Assembly (NCBI RefSeq): GCF_007489285.1
Contig: NZ_VLIY01000002.1
Location: forward strand, 62,001 to 126,000
Origin: Skermania sp. ID1734
Lineage (GTDB): Bacteria > Actinomycetota > Actinomycetes > Mycobacteriales > Mycobacteriaceae
Direction of reading: 5' to 3'
DNA: 64,000 nt
How positions within the stretch are numbered: the stretch's first letter is position 1; every line of letters begins with the position of its first letter. Below, piece after piece: positions 51,471 through 62,398 of the stretch. The notes beneath the pieces are model-generated. The model was not told the DNA's origin. It ran no database searches and saw only the letters and a list, made by a program, of their open reading frames with translations. Both the position numbers and the translations under genes were made by a program.

Positions 51471-53096
51471 ATGGGGCGCAGGGGGAGTGCGAGTGTGGCC
51501 ACGGACAAGGATTTGTTCGTGTTGGCCGGTCTGGCTCGTGATGGCGTGTTGGAGAATCAGGCGGCGTATCGGAAGGTGAGTGCTGCTGCGCGTCTGTGGG
51601 ATTCCTGGATCGAGCGAGACGTGCAGCTGGGTGAGGATGACATCGTCGACTGCGGCAATAACGCGATCGCCGAGATTGCGGTGCGGTTGGGCTGTTCGTG
51701 TTACACCGCCCAGCGCATGGCAGAGGTCGGGATGCAGTTGCGATTGCGGCTGCCGTTGCTGCGGGAAGCGTTCGCACGCGGGGAGATCGATTACGCGCGC
51801 ACCGCGGCGGCGTGTCACCGGCTTTGCGGGTTCAGTGCGGACACGGTGTCGTCGGTGGAGTCCGAGGTGGTGGCGGCGGCCCGCGGTTTAGCGCCAGGGC
51901 CCTTGAAATCCGAGATCGACCGGATGTTGATGCGGGCGGCGCCGGATGAGTACGCGGAATTGCGCGCCGACGTGGTCCAACACGCTCGGCGGATTCGCAA
52001 GACCCCGGACGGTGAGTTGGCGCGGATCACCGTGGATCTGGAGGCGGCTGAGGCCGAGGCGGTGTGGCAGCGAGTGTGCGAGGTCGCCGACACGGTGTGC
52101 CGTCACGATAGGCGGGGCCGGCAGTACCGGTTGGTGGATGCGTTCATGGCCATCGCGCACGGGGAGAACGCGTTGGCATGCAGTTGCGAGCGCGAGGACT
52201 GTCCGGTGGCGGGTCGGGCGGCGCCTGCGCATCGGCGTAAGCCGCTGGTGCAGATCACCATCGACGTGGTCACCCTGTTGGGGTTGGTGTCCAACCCGGC
52301 CTATCTCGCCGGGCACGGGCCGATCGATCCGGAGCTGGCGCGCCAGTTGGCCGCCGATGGCACCTGGCAGTTGTTGTTGGTCGAGGCGACGGACATGGCC
52401 AAACAGCTCGGGCTGCTCGACGAGAACGGCGAGCCGGTCGCTGCCGAGCCCGCTGGCGACGAGGTGGTTCCAACTGACGCCGCTGCGCCACCGGTGGTGC
52501 AGCCGAGACTACCGGCGGCCGCCGGTGGCGAGTTCTGTGCGCGCGGGTCGCGGATGCGGGCGGGGTGGGTGCCGAAAGGTCCGTCGCCGCGGGCGCGTTC
52601 GGTGCTAGGTATCGCCGGGATGACCGAACTGCTCGAAACCGCTCTTGGCCGCCAGCCCGCACGGGACTACGCCGTTCGGCAACTGGCCGGGCCGGCTCCG
52701 GTCACCGCGGTGACCTACAAACCGACCGCAGAGACCGCCGCGCTGGTGCGGGCCCGCGATCAGCACTGCCGGTTTCCGGGATGTCGCCGTCCGGCGGCGA
52801 ACTGTCAGCTCGATCATGTGGTCCCGTTCCGGCACGACAACCCGTTGGCGGGTGGGTTGACCGTGGTGTCGAACATGCAATGCCTCTGTGCGGCACATCA
52901 TTTGCTGAAAACGCTCAAGCTTTGGCACGCGCGGATGCTGCCCGGCGGCGCCATCGAATGGACCAGCAGCTACGGCGACCACCACACCACGTTGCCGGGC
53001 GGGCCCGGCGCGGGCTTCGAGCGCACCCTCGTCCCGAAAATCCACCAGGGGCCCGCCAAATGGCAACCGCCACCACCAGAACCGCCGCCCTTCTGA
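51471..53096 (+). CDS. DUF222/13E12-repeat family HNH endonuclease-like protein
   Basis: 541 residues. The N-terminal DUF222 domain (about 30-330) is helical, with segments such as YTAQRMAEVGMQLRLRLP near 78. The C-terminal HNH motif is CRFPGCRRPAANCQLDHVVPF near 431-451, then SNMQCLCAAHHLLKTL near 467: the pair Cys-x4-Cys, DH and the final HH fit an HNH/zinc nuclease site. These proteins are the 13E12-repeat family found in several copies in mycobacterial genomes; several members there are LexA-regulated, and this copy has a LexA box overlapping its promoter. The function is unproven: DNA repair, genome maintenance or mobile-element conservation have all been considered. No terminal repeats or transposase are seen here. 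Confidence 0.85.
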   Translation: MGRRGSASVATDKDLFVLAGLARDGVLENQAAYRKVSAAARLWDSWIERDVQLGEDDIVDCGNNAIAEIAVRLGCSCYTAQRMAEVGMQLRLRLPLLREAFARGEIDYARTAAACHRLCGFSADTVSSVESEVVAAARGLAPGPLKSEIDRMLMRAAPDEYAELRADVVQHARRIRKTPDGELARITVDLEAAEAEAVWQRVCEVADTVCRHDRRGRQYRLVDAFMAIAHGENALACSCEREDCPVAGRAAPAHRRKPLVQITIDVVTLLGLVSNPAYLAGHGPIDPELARQLAADGTWQLLLVEATDMAKQLGLLDENGEPVAAEPAGDEVVPTDAAAPPVVQPRLPAAAGGEFCARGSRMRAGWVPKGPSPRARSVLGIAGMTELLETALGRQPARDYAVRQLAGPAPVTAVTYKPTAETAALVRARDQHCRFPGCRRPAANCQLDHVVPFRHDNPLAGGLTVVSNMQCLCAAHHLLKTLKLWHARMLPGGAIEWTSSYGDHHTTLPGGPGAGFERTLVPKIHQGPAKWQPPPPEPPPF

Positions 53097-53151
53097 CCGG
53101 GGCGAGGAATGATGGGTAACTTTCTGTGCAGTCAATCAAGGAAGGGCTTGT

Positions 53152-54783
53152 ATGGCGACACGATCGTGGTGGGGTTGGGGAAATGTCCAGGACGCTGTCA
53201 CCGGTCAGGAACGGGACGCACTGACCAAGCGGGTCGCGGCGTTATTACCCGGTGCCGATCTGACCGTGCACGAGGCGCCGGACCCCGCGTCCTTGACGAT
53301 TCCCAAACCCCGGGTGGCCCCTCCGGATTCGCTCGCTGGACTTGCCTCCGATGATCCGATCGATCGAGTGACGCACGGTCACGGCCAGGCATTCCGTGAC
53401 GTTGTGCGTTGCTTGCTAGGACGCGTCGAGCATGTGCCGGATCTCGTGCTCCGGCCGCGAACCGACCATGATGTGGTCGACATTCTCGACTGGTGCACGG
53501 ACGCGGGAATCGCCGTGGTTCCCTTCGGCGGTGGGACGTCGGTGGTCGGGGGCGTCGAACTTCGGTGCGCGAGCGAATATTCCGGAACGGTAGCACTGGA
53601 TCTGGGTCGGCTCGACCAAGTTCTGGAGATCGACCGCACCAGCCGGGCAGCACGGATCCAAGCGGGCATTCTCGGCCCGGCACTGGAAGCGACGCTGCGA
53701 CCGCACGGCCTCACATTGCGTCACTTCCCGCAGTCGTTCGAGTTCTCCTCGCTCGGCGGTTGGCTCGCGACCCGCGCGGGTGGTCACTACGCGACGCTGT
53801 ACACGCACATCGATGACATGGTGGAGTCGATGCGAGTAGTCACACCCGCGGGGATCAGCGAATCGCGTCGGCTTCCCGGCTCAGGCGCGGGACCGTCGCC
53901 GGATCGAATGTTCCTCGGATCCGAAGGCATTTTGGGGGTGATCACCGAGGCCTGGATGCGACTGCAGGACCGGCCGCGTTGGCGGTCGGGCGCGTCGGTA
54001 CTGTTCGACGACTACGACCGGGCGGTGGCCGCGACGCGCGCCATCGCGCAGTCCGGTCTGTACCCGACCAACTGCCGCCTGCTGGATCCGGTGGAGGCGT
54101 TCATCAACGCCGGTACCGCTACGGCCGGCGGCGTGCTGGTTCTCGGCTTCGAGTCCGCCGACCACCCGGTCGATGAATCCATGCGGCGAGTGGTCGAAAT
54201 CTGCGCGGACCACGGTGGCAGCATCCCGGACGGGATCCGCGCGACAGATTCTGCGGAATCCGCCGCCCGACCGGAATCCGCCGCCCGACCGGGCGCGGCG
54301 GACACCTGGCGTTCCGCGTTCCTGCGCATGCCCTATCAGCGCGACGCGCTCGCCGCCCAGTCGATGATCGTGGAGACCTTCGAAACCGCTTGCACATGGG
54401 ACCGTTTCGATGCACTCCGGGCCGCGGTGGCTTCCTCAGCGACGGAAGCGTTCCAGACCCTGGGTGTTCCCGGCGTGCTGACCTGCCGGTTCACGCACGT
54501 CTATCCGGACGGCCCGGCGCCGTACTTCGGCGTCTACGCGGCGGGCCGCTGGGGCCAGACCGTCGAGCAATGGGACGAGATCAAAGCGGCGGTGTCGGAC
54601 GCGATCGAAAAGTCCGGCGCAACGATCACCCATCACCACGCGGTTGGTCGCGACCACCGGCGATGGTATGACCGGCAGCGGCCCGATCCGTTCGCTGCGG
54701 CACTGCGGGCAGCGAAGGCAACACTCGACCCTGCGGGAATCCTCAACCCGGGCGTGCTGATCGACCCGTCCCCACCAACCTGA
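53152..54783 (+). CDS. FAD-binding oxidase, alkyldihydroxyacetonephosphate synthase-like
   Basis: Vanillyl-alcohol-oxidase-type flavoprotein of 543 residues related to AgpS, the ether-lipid enzyme that swaps an acyl for an alkyl group on dihydroxyacetone phosphate; actinobacterial homologues are numerous and of unknown substrate. FAD-binding segment VVPFGGGTSVVGGV near residue 122, FLGSEGILGVITEAWM near 258, and the C-terminal active-site block HHHAVGRDHRRWYDRQRP near 503. The 18-bp in-frame duplication (ESAARP twice) lies in a variable loop near residue 369. AAGGAAGGG precedes the ATG. It ends 3 bp from the convergent carboxylase gene. Confidence 0.8.
   Translation: MATRSWWGWGNVQDAVTGQERDALTKRVAALLPGADLTVHEAPDPASLTIPKPRVAPPDSLAGLASDDPIDRVTHGHGQAFRDVVRCLLGRVEHVPDLVLRPRTDHDVVDILDWCTDAGIAVVPFGGGTSVVGGVELRCASEYSGTVALDLGRLDQVLEIDRTSRAARIQAGILGPALEATLRPHGLTLRHFPQSFEFSSLGGWLATRAGGHYATLYTHIDDMVESMRVVTPAGISESRRLPGSGAGPSPDRMFLGSEGILGVITEAWMRLQDRPRWRSGASVLFDDYDRAVAATRAIAQSGLYPTNCRLLDPVEAFINAGTATAGGVLVLGFESADHPVDESMRRVVEICADHGGSIPDGIRATDSAESAARPESAARPGAADTWRSAFLRMPYQRDALAAQSMIVETFETACTWDRFDALRAAVASSATEAFQTLGVPGVLTCRFTHVYPDGPAPYFGVYAAGRWGQTVEQWDEIKAAVSDAIEKSGATITHHHAVGRDHRRWYDRQRPDPFAAALRAAKATLDPAGILNPGVLIDPSPPT
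54255..54290 (+). repeat. 18-bp in-frame tandem duplication
   Basis: GGAATCCGCCGCCCGACC is present twice without spacer (54255-54272 and 54273-54290) in the AgpS-like gene. It adds six residues (ESAARP) in a surface loop and keeps the frame, so it is a potential length-variable site. Confidence 0.9.
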
Positions 54784-54786
54784 CGG

Positions 54787-57700
54787 TCAGACCAGGGTGC
54801 GCAGCCAGCGACGGGTGTCGGCCGGATCGATGACGTCGTCGAGCTCGAAAACCGTTGCCGCGGTGAGTGCTTTTCCGTTCGCATAGGCCAACTGAACCAT
54901 GTTGTCGAAGGCGGCTTGCCGCTCGGCGGGGTCCTCGATGGCGGCCAGCTCTTTGGCGAAGGCAAGGCGCACTGCGCCTTCCAGGCCCATGCCGCCGATT
55001 TCTCCCGTTGGCCAGGCGATAACAAAACGTGGCGCGCGGAAGGACCCGGCTGCCATCGCCTGAGCACCAAGGCCGTAACCCTTGCGCAGGATCACCGTGC
55101 CGAACGGCACGTCCAGCGCCGCCGCCTCGATGAACAGTCGACTGAATTTCGTGACGGTCGCATGCTTCTCGGCTTCGGGGCCGACCATGAACCCCGGTGT
55201 GTCGCAGAGCGAGACGATCGGCAGGCCGTGTGCCCCGCACAACTGTAGGAACGCGGCCAGCTTGTCCGCGGCCGGCGCATCAATGGCACCACCCAGGTGA
55301 TGGCAGTCATTCGCAATCAGCCCGAATGGCCGGCCCTCCACTCGCACCAGCGCGGTGACGATGCCGACGCCCCAATCGCGACGCAATTCGAGCACCGACC
55401 CGACATCGACCACCGACGCGATCGCGGCACGAATGTCGTAGGCGCGCAGCCGGTTCTCCGGAACCACATGGCGCGACAGCCGCGGATCGGGTGCCTGCCA
55501 CTCCTGGACCGCGCCCTGGAAGTAGCCGAGATAGCACTGGGCGAGCGCGACCGCGTCGGCCTCGTCGGCGGCCACGAGGTGAACGACGCCGTTGCGCCGC
55601 TGGACGTCGACGGGCCCGATGTCCTCCGGCGCATACACGCCCAGACCGCCGCCTTCGATCATCGCCGGCCCGCCCATGCCGATGTTGGCGTCCGGGGTCG
55701 CGATCACGACATCACACATGCCCAGCAGTGCGGCGTTTCCGGCGAAGCAGCGGCCGGAGACGATCCCGATCAACGGCACCTGTCCGGACAGCGCGGCCAT
55801 GGCCCGAAATGTCGTCACATCAAGCCCCGAGATGCCGCCGTAGTCGGTGTCTCCGGGTCGTCCACCGCCACCTTCGGCGAACAGGACGACCGGAAGTCGC
55901 TGCTCTCGGGCCAGCCCGAGCATGCGGTCGGTCTTGGCGTGGTTGCGCATGCCCTGCGTGCCCGCGAGCACGCTGTAGTCATAGGACATCACCACCGCTC
56001 GCGATCTGTCCGACCCGAACTGATCGGCATTGACGGTCGCAACCCCGACGATCAAGCCGTCGGCCGGGGTGTTGGCGATGAGGTCTTCGATACTGCGACG
56101 GCTTCGCTGTGCGGCGATGGTCAGCGCGCCGTATTCGACGAAGCTGTCGTCATCGACGAGGTCGTCGATGTTTTCTCGCGCGGTGCGCCGGCCCAGGCGG
56201 TGCCTCTTCGCCACGGCCTCGCTGCGGCTTCCGTCTCGCGTCATCTCCCGCCGCGCAAGGACTTCCTGCAGATCGGCGCGAACCAAATCCAGATCAGCGA
56301 TGTCGGTTTCGTCGGACCTGCCATCGTGGTCGGCGGCGGTCCACGTCAGCAGTGCCGAGTGCGGGTCGACGACATCCCCCGGAGAGACCAACTGGCGCAA
56401 CACCCGTAGTGGTTCCTCGGCTCGCACGACATGCTGCATCTTCATGGCCTCGAGCACGGCCACCTCGCCGCCGGCGGCCACCACGGCACCTGGTTCGGCG
56501 AGGCTGACCACCGTGGCACCCATCGGCGAGAGCAACGGGGACTCATCGATGCCCAGATCGGGGCCAACCAGCTCGGCAACCGGCGACGGCGAGCCTGGTG
56601 AAAAACCGGTGGGCTCTTCGTATTCAGCAGCGCGGCTGAGCAATTCGTCAAACCGCTGCTCGAACCACGTCGTCGTCACAGTTCCCGCGGCAGTGAGATC
56701 ATCGACGACAGCCCGGAGCATGTGGAGGTTGGTGTCGATGCCGCTGATGGATGTCTCGGCCAGTGCGTCCGAAAGTCGTTGCAATGCTGCGTTGTACGAA
56801 CAGCCGTGGGTGATGATCTTGGCGAGCAGCGAATCGAACTGCACCCCTTGCCGCATGCCCGGCTGCACGGCAGTATCCACCCGAACGCCGATGCCGGTCG
56901 GCGCACTGAAGTGCTCGATGGTGCCGGAACTGGGCAGCAAAGTGCCATCGGCGGCAGATAATTCGGCGTTGACACGTGCTTGCACCGCGAAACCGGTCGA
57001 GACGTCGGCGGCTAGCCCCAACTCTGCCAGCGACGCGCCGCCGGCCAGATCGAGCTGCACACCAACCAGATCCACGCCGGTGACTGCCTCGGTAACCGTG
57101 TGCTCGACCTGCAGGCGCGGGTTCACCTCCAGGAACCAGGCGTCGGTCCCGGTGACCAGAAACTCGACGGTGATGACTCCGCGGCACCTGACCGATTCCG
57201 CGAGTCGCGTGGCGGCCGAATGCAGTCGGTTGCGGACCGCATCGGCGAGATCCGGGGCCGGCGCGATCTCGATCAGTTTCTGCTGACGCCGCTGCACGCT
57301 GCAGTCGCGGTCGCCGAGGGCGATCGCCCGCACACCGTCGGCGACGACCTGGACCTCGATGTGCCGGGCATCGCGCACCAGTGCCTCGGCGTAGATCGCG
57401 TCACCGCCGAAACCAGCGCGGGCTTCCGCGCGACACCTGTCGTACACCTCGGTGAGCTGGGCGGGCTCACGCAGCACCCGCATGCCGCGGCCACCGCCGC
57501 CAGCAACGGCCTTCACCATGACGCCGTCGGGGTGCGCCGCGAGCAGCGCCGCGATATCCGATTGATTGGCGCCCGCATGAGTCGCTGGCAGCACCGCCGC
57601 GTCAGCTTGCTCGGCCGCAGCGCGCGCGGCGACCTTGTTCCCGAACGTGCGCAGGACGTCCGGTGCCGGTCCGACGAACACCAGACCGGCAGCCGCGCAG

Positions 57701-57975
57701 GCCTCGGCCAGCTCGGGGCTTTCACTGAGAAACCCGTAACCGGGATGAACCAGCGCACCCCGACCCGCCGAGGCGGCCGCGGTGACCAGCGCATCGACAT
57801 CCAGGTAAGCCGCCGCCCCCCGACCGGGCAGTTGCACCGCGTCGTCGGCCAGCCGCACTGGCAGGCTCGCGGATTCTTCCGCGGTGTGCAGCACGACGGT
57901 CTCGTCACCCCGTTCCCGCGCTGTCCGCAGTATTCGAACCGCGATCTCCCCGCGGTTGGCAATGACGACTCGCAT
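54787..57975 (-). CDS. Single-chain biotin-dependent acyl-CoA carboxylase
   Basis: One polypeptide of 1062 residues that carries every activity of an acyl-CoA carboxylase. Biotin carboxylase: ATP-grasp loop KAVAGGGGRGMRVL near 158 and EVNPRLQVEHTVTE near 286. Biotin carrier: EAMKMQ near 509 with the biotinylated Lys. Carboxyltransferase beta- and alpha-like halves from about 630 to the end, including SVLAGTQGMRNHAKTDRM near 690, FAEGGGGRPGD near 717 and CDTPGFMVGPEAEKHATV near 930. Fused enzymes of this plan are known from mycobacteria as long-chain acyl-CoA carboxylases (LCC). Most other actinobacterial carboxylases are split into AccA/AccD subunits. Start at 57975 (MRVVIANRGEIAV) is the canonical first strand. 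The exact acyl-CoA is inferred only from the family. Confidence 0.88.
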   Translation of the reverse strand: MRVVIANRGEIAVRILRTARERGDETVVLHTAEESASLPVRLADDAVQLPGRGAAAYLDVDALVTAAASAGRGALVHPGYGFLSESPELAEACAAAGLVFVGPAPDVLRTFGNKVAARAAAEQADAAVLPATHAGANQSDIAALLAAHPDGVMVKAVAGGGGRGMRVLREPAQLTEVYDRCRAEARAGFGGDAIYAEALVRDARHIEVQVVADGVRAIALGDRDCSVQRRQQKLIEIAPAPDLADAVRNRLHSAATRLAESVRCRGVITVEFLVTGTDAWFLEVNPRLQVEHTVTEAVTGVDLVGVQLDLAGGASLAELGLAADVSTGFAVQARVNAELSAADGTLLPSSGTIEHFSAPTGIGVRVDTAVQPGMRQGVQFDSLLAKIITHGCSYNAALQRLSDALAETSISGIDTNLHMLRAVVDDLTAAGTVTTTWFEQRFDELLSRAAEYEEPTGFSPGSPSPVAELVGPDLGIDESPLLSPMGATVVSLAEPGAVVAAGGEVAVLEAMKMQHVVRAEEPLRVLRQLVSPGDVVDPHSALLTWTAADHDGRSDETDIADLDLVRADLQEVLARREMTRDGSRSEAVAKRHRLGRRTARENIDDLVDDDSFVEYGALTIAAQRSRRSIEDLIANTPADGLIVGVATVNADQFGSDRSRAVVMSYDYSVLAGTQGMRNHAKTDRMLGLAREQRLPVVLFAEGGGGRPGDTDYGGISGLDVTTFRAMAALSGQVPLIGIVSGRCFAGNAALLGMCDVVIATPDANIGMGGPAMIEGGGLGVYAPEDIGPVDVQRRNGVVHLVAADEADAVALAQCYLGYFQGAVQEWQAPDPRLSRHVVPENRLRAYDIRAAIASVVDVGSVLELRRDWGVGIVTALVRVEGRPFGLIANDCHHLGGAIDAPAADKLAAFLQLCGAHGLPIVSLCDTPGFMVGPEAEKHATVTKFSRLFIEAAALDVPFGTVILRKGYGLGAQAMAAGSFRAPRFVIAWPTGEIGGMGLEGAVRLAFAKELAAIEDPAERQAAFDNMVQLAYANGKALTAATVFELDDVIDPADTRRWLRTLV

Positions 57976-58029
57976 GCTGGCTAGTCTTCCTCGAGGGGAT
58001 TCCGAACCACTTGCAGCCCGGACATGGAC

Positions 58030-58063
58030 GGCGCCCCACAAGCCGTTTCGCTTGTGGGGCGCC
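58030..58063 (-). terminator. Transcription terminator of furA-katG
   Basis: A perfect 14-bp stem, GGCGCCCCACAAGC and GCTTGTGGGGCGCC, with a 6-nt loop lies 17 bp after the katG stop. No T-run follows on the minus strand, which is common for actinobacterial hairpin terminators. Confidence 0.8.
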
Positions 58064-58079
58064 GTTGTTGGGTCACCGA

Positions 58080-60311
<2,232 letters not shown>

Positions 60312-60758
60312 TCACGGGTGTGATCGTGAAGTTTCGTTCTGGCTGGAACAGTTTGGGCACAGACCCCAGTAGATGACCTCCGCCTCGTCGATTCGAAATC
60401 CGTTGTCATCCATGGCAGTAAGGCACGGTGCCTCGCCGGTGGCGCAGTCGACGTCTGCGATCGCACCGCACGATCGGCAGACGACGTGGTGATGGTTGTC
60501 GCCTACGCGCGACTCGTAACGAGCGACGGAACCGGACGGCTGGATCCGCCGAACCAGTCCCGCGGCGGTCAGAGCGTGCAGCACGTCGTAGACAGCTTGA
60601 CGCGATACCGCAGGCAGTCCCGTGCGGACGGCGCCGAAGATGGTGTCGGTGTCGGCGTGCGGATGAGCGTGCACCGCCTCCATCACCGCGAGCCGGGGAC
60701 GGGTCACGCGCAGATCAGCCATTCGCAGCTGAGTCGCGTAGTCCGGCGTTGAGGACAC
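60312..60758 (-). CDS. furA: FurA, Fur-family repressor of katG
   Basis: 148-residue Fur-type regulator. Winged helix: LRMADLRVTRPRLAVMEAVHAHPHADTDTIFGAVR (residues 11-45) ending in the recognition helix SRQAVYDVLHAL near 52. Metal site: DNHHHVVCRSCG near 88, with the Cys-x2-Cys pair, and GLCPNC near 131 for the structural zinc. In mycobacteria FurA represses its own operon and katG in response to peroxide. The gene uses GTG as start codon, and the promoter predicts transcription initiation at that codon, so the mRNA is leaderless. Order furA-katG matches the M. tuberculosis operon. Confidence 0.93.
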   Translation of the reverse strand: MSSTPDYATQLRMADLRVTRPRLAVMEAVHAHPHADTDTIFGAVRTGLPAVSRQAVYDVLHALTAAGLVRRIQPSGSVARYESRVGDNHHHVVCRSCGAIADVDCATGEAPCLTAMDDNGFRIDEAEVIYWGLCPNCSSQNETSRSHP

Positions 60759-60764
60759 GAGGCA

Positions 60765-60796
60765 ACTATCGCCCCGTATCTGGAATGAGTCAAGAG
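60765..60796 (-). promoter_or_regulatory. furA: furA promoter and FurA operator
   Basis: On the minus strand TTGACT (-35, 60793-60788) and GATAGT (-10, 60770-60765) are 17 bp apart; the -10 ends six bases before the furA GTG, implying a leaderless transcript. The -35 region reads CTCTTGACTCATTCCAGA (60796-60779), the type of AT-rich sequence to which mycobacterial FurA is known to bind. Confidence 0.7.
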
Positions 60797-61023
60797 TTTT
60801 TGGACAGTAATTTCCGCGGAGTTTTACGTGCCCTCGTGACCTCCTGCATTCAGTGTGGGGGCCGCGAGATATTCGTCCGAGAGATCAATACCATTGCACT
60901 GCAATAATATTGAGTGACGAGCCTGTCGATGAGGCGGTGTGGCGCGCACCACAGGTTTGCCGGACCGCCGGTTGGGGGTACCGAACGGATCGACCGCAAC
61001 CGTCGAGAGAAAGGATCGCCACA

Positions 61024-61263
61024 ATGGCCGACGAAAACAGTGGCCCCGCCGAAGCTGTCAAGGGCGTTGTCGAGGACGTCAAGGGCAAGGCCAAGGAAGC
61101 GGCCGGCGCCGTCCTGGGTCGTGACGAGCTTGCCCGCGAAGGCCGCGCGCAGCAGGACAAGGCCGAAGAGCAGCGCGAGGTCGCCAAGCACGAAGCTCAG
61201 GCGGAGCAGGCCCGGGCTGGTGCCGAGGCTGCCGAGCAGCGCCAGAAGGCGCACCAGCAGTAG
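61024..61263 (+). CDS. CsbD-like stress protein (Mbp1-type)
   Basis: 79-residue, highly charged, helix-forming protein: VKGVVEDVKGKAKEAAGAVLGRDEL near residues 14-38 is the CsbD-like pattern, followed by a Glu/Ala/Gln/Lys tail. Actinobacterial relatives are annotated microaggregate-binding protein 1 and are typically stress- or stationary-phase-induced. No membrane segment or catalytic residue. Start at 61024 has GAAAGGA upstream. A strong terminator follows. It is divergent from furA with about 265 bp between; the gene-free part 60797-61023 shows no further structure I can support. Confidence 0.7.
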   Translation: MADENSGPAEAVKGVVEDVKGKAKEAAGAVLGRDELAREGRAQQDKAEEQREVAKHEAQAEQARAGAEAAEQRQKAHQQ

Positions 61264-61274
61264 TCACTGTGATC

Positions 61275-61311
61275 CCGGCCCCGTCCGCACCTACGCTGTG
61301 GGCGGGGCCGG
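61275..61311 (+). terminator. Terminator after the CsbD-like gene
   Basis: CCGGCCCCGTCCGC (61275-61288) and GTGGGCGGGGCCGG (61298-61311) form a 14-bp stem with two G-T pairs and a 9-nt loop, 11 bp after the stop codon. No T-run follows. Confidence 0.7.
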
Positions 61312-61357
61312 CGTCTGCATCCGGCCCGGCGACGACAACCAAGGGTAGGGGCGTTCG

Positions 61358-62392
61358 ATGACCATCACGAGTACGCAGATCCGAATGGCCGCACGCCCGG
61401 TCGGCGAACCGCAGGACAGCGACTTCGAGACATGCACGGTGGAACTTCCTGATCTGGAGGACGGTCAAGTCCTGCTGCGCACGATTTATCTCTCCCTCGA
61501 CCCGTACATGCGTGGCCGGATGAGTGCCGCCAAGTCCTACGCGCAGCCGCTGGAGGTCGGCGACGTCATGGTCGGCGGGACGGTGTGTGAAGTGATCGAG
61601 TCCAGATCCGCGGCGCGCGAAGTCGGTTCGATCGTGCTGGCCTACACGGGATGGCAGACGAATGCGGTCGTCGACGCAAAGCAAACGCGCTTGCTCGCGG
61701 ACTGGCCCGCTCCGGTGTCGACCGCGCTGGGCGTGCTCGGCATGCCGGGTTTCACCGCCTATGCCGGCCTGCTGGAGATCGGCCGGCCGAAGCCGGGGGA
61801 GACGGTCGTCGTCGCGGCGGCGACCGGGCCGGTGGGCTCGGCCGTCGGACAGATCGCGCGGATCAAAGGTGCGCGCGCCGTCGGCATCGCCGGTGGCCCG
61901 AAGAAGTGCCAGGTACTGCTCGAGGAGTTCGGCTTCGACGCCGCGCTCGACCACAGATCGCCGAGTTTTGTCGAGGATCTTGCCAAAGCCACACCCGACG
62001 GCGTGGATGTCTACTTCGAAAACGTTGGTGGCCCTGTCGCCGAGGCAGTCGGGCGTCGCTTCAACACCTACGCCCGGATGCCGGTGTGCGGGCTGGTGGC
62101 CAATTACAACGACACGGAGGCCCCGAGCGGCCCGGATCGCCTGCCCGGCTTCATGCGCCGAGTCCTGACGCTGAGCCTGACCATCCGCGGTTTCATTCAG
62201 TCGGAGTTCGTTGAAACACACCAGGATGCGTTCCTGCGCGACATGGCCGACTGGGTTCGCGACGGATCGGTCAAGTACCGAGAGGACATCGTCGACGGAC
62301 TCGACGCCGCACCGGACGCATTTCGCGGATTGCTCCGCGGGGCCAATCTGGGCAAGCTGCTGGTCAAAGTGGGCGACGAGCCGTCGGGATAA
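61358..62392 (+). CDS. Zinc-free medium-chain NADP-dependent oxidoreductase (CurA/PTGR type)
   Basis: 344 residues with the GroES-like N terminus (SLDPYMRGRMS near residue 47) and Rossmann cofactor domain (VVVAAATGPVGSAVGQIARIKGARAVGIAGG near 149-179; the AATGPVGS pattern binds NADPH). YFENVGGPVAEAV near 219 and GFIQSEFVETHQ near 276 complete the CurA/leukotriene B4 dehydrogenase-like signature. Such enzymes reduce alpha,beta-unsaturated carbonyls. No zinc ligands are present. It is convergent with the secreted-protein gene (6-bp gap). Confidence 0.88.
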   Translation: MTITSTQIRMAARPVGEPQDSDFETCTVELPDLEDGQVLLRTIYLSLDPYMRGRMSAAKSYAQPLEVGDVMVGGTVCEVIESRSAAREVGSIVLAYTGWQTNAVVDAKQTRLLADWPAPVSTALGVLGMPGFTAYAGLLEIGRPKPGETVVVAAATGPVGSAVGQIARIKGARAVGIAGGPKKCQVLLEEFGFDAALDHRSPSFVEDLAKATPDGVDVYFENVGGPVAEAVGRRFNTYARMPVCGLVANYNDTEAPSGPDRLPGFMRRVLTLSLTIRGFIQSEFVETHQDAFLRDMADWVRDGSVKYREDIVDGLDAAPDAFRGLLRGANLGKLLVKVGDEPSG

Positions 62393-62398
62393 CGACAG

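Noticed and set aside
51471-53096. 13E12-type element as an intact mobile element
   Set aside because: No terminal inverted repeats, target duplication or transposase were found around the DUF222-HNH gene.
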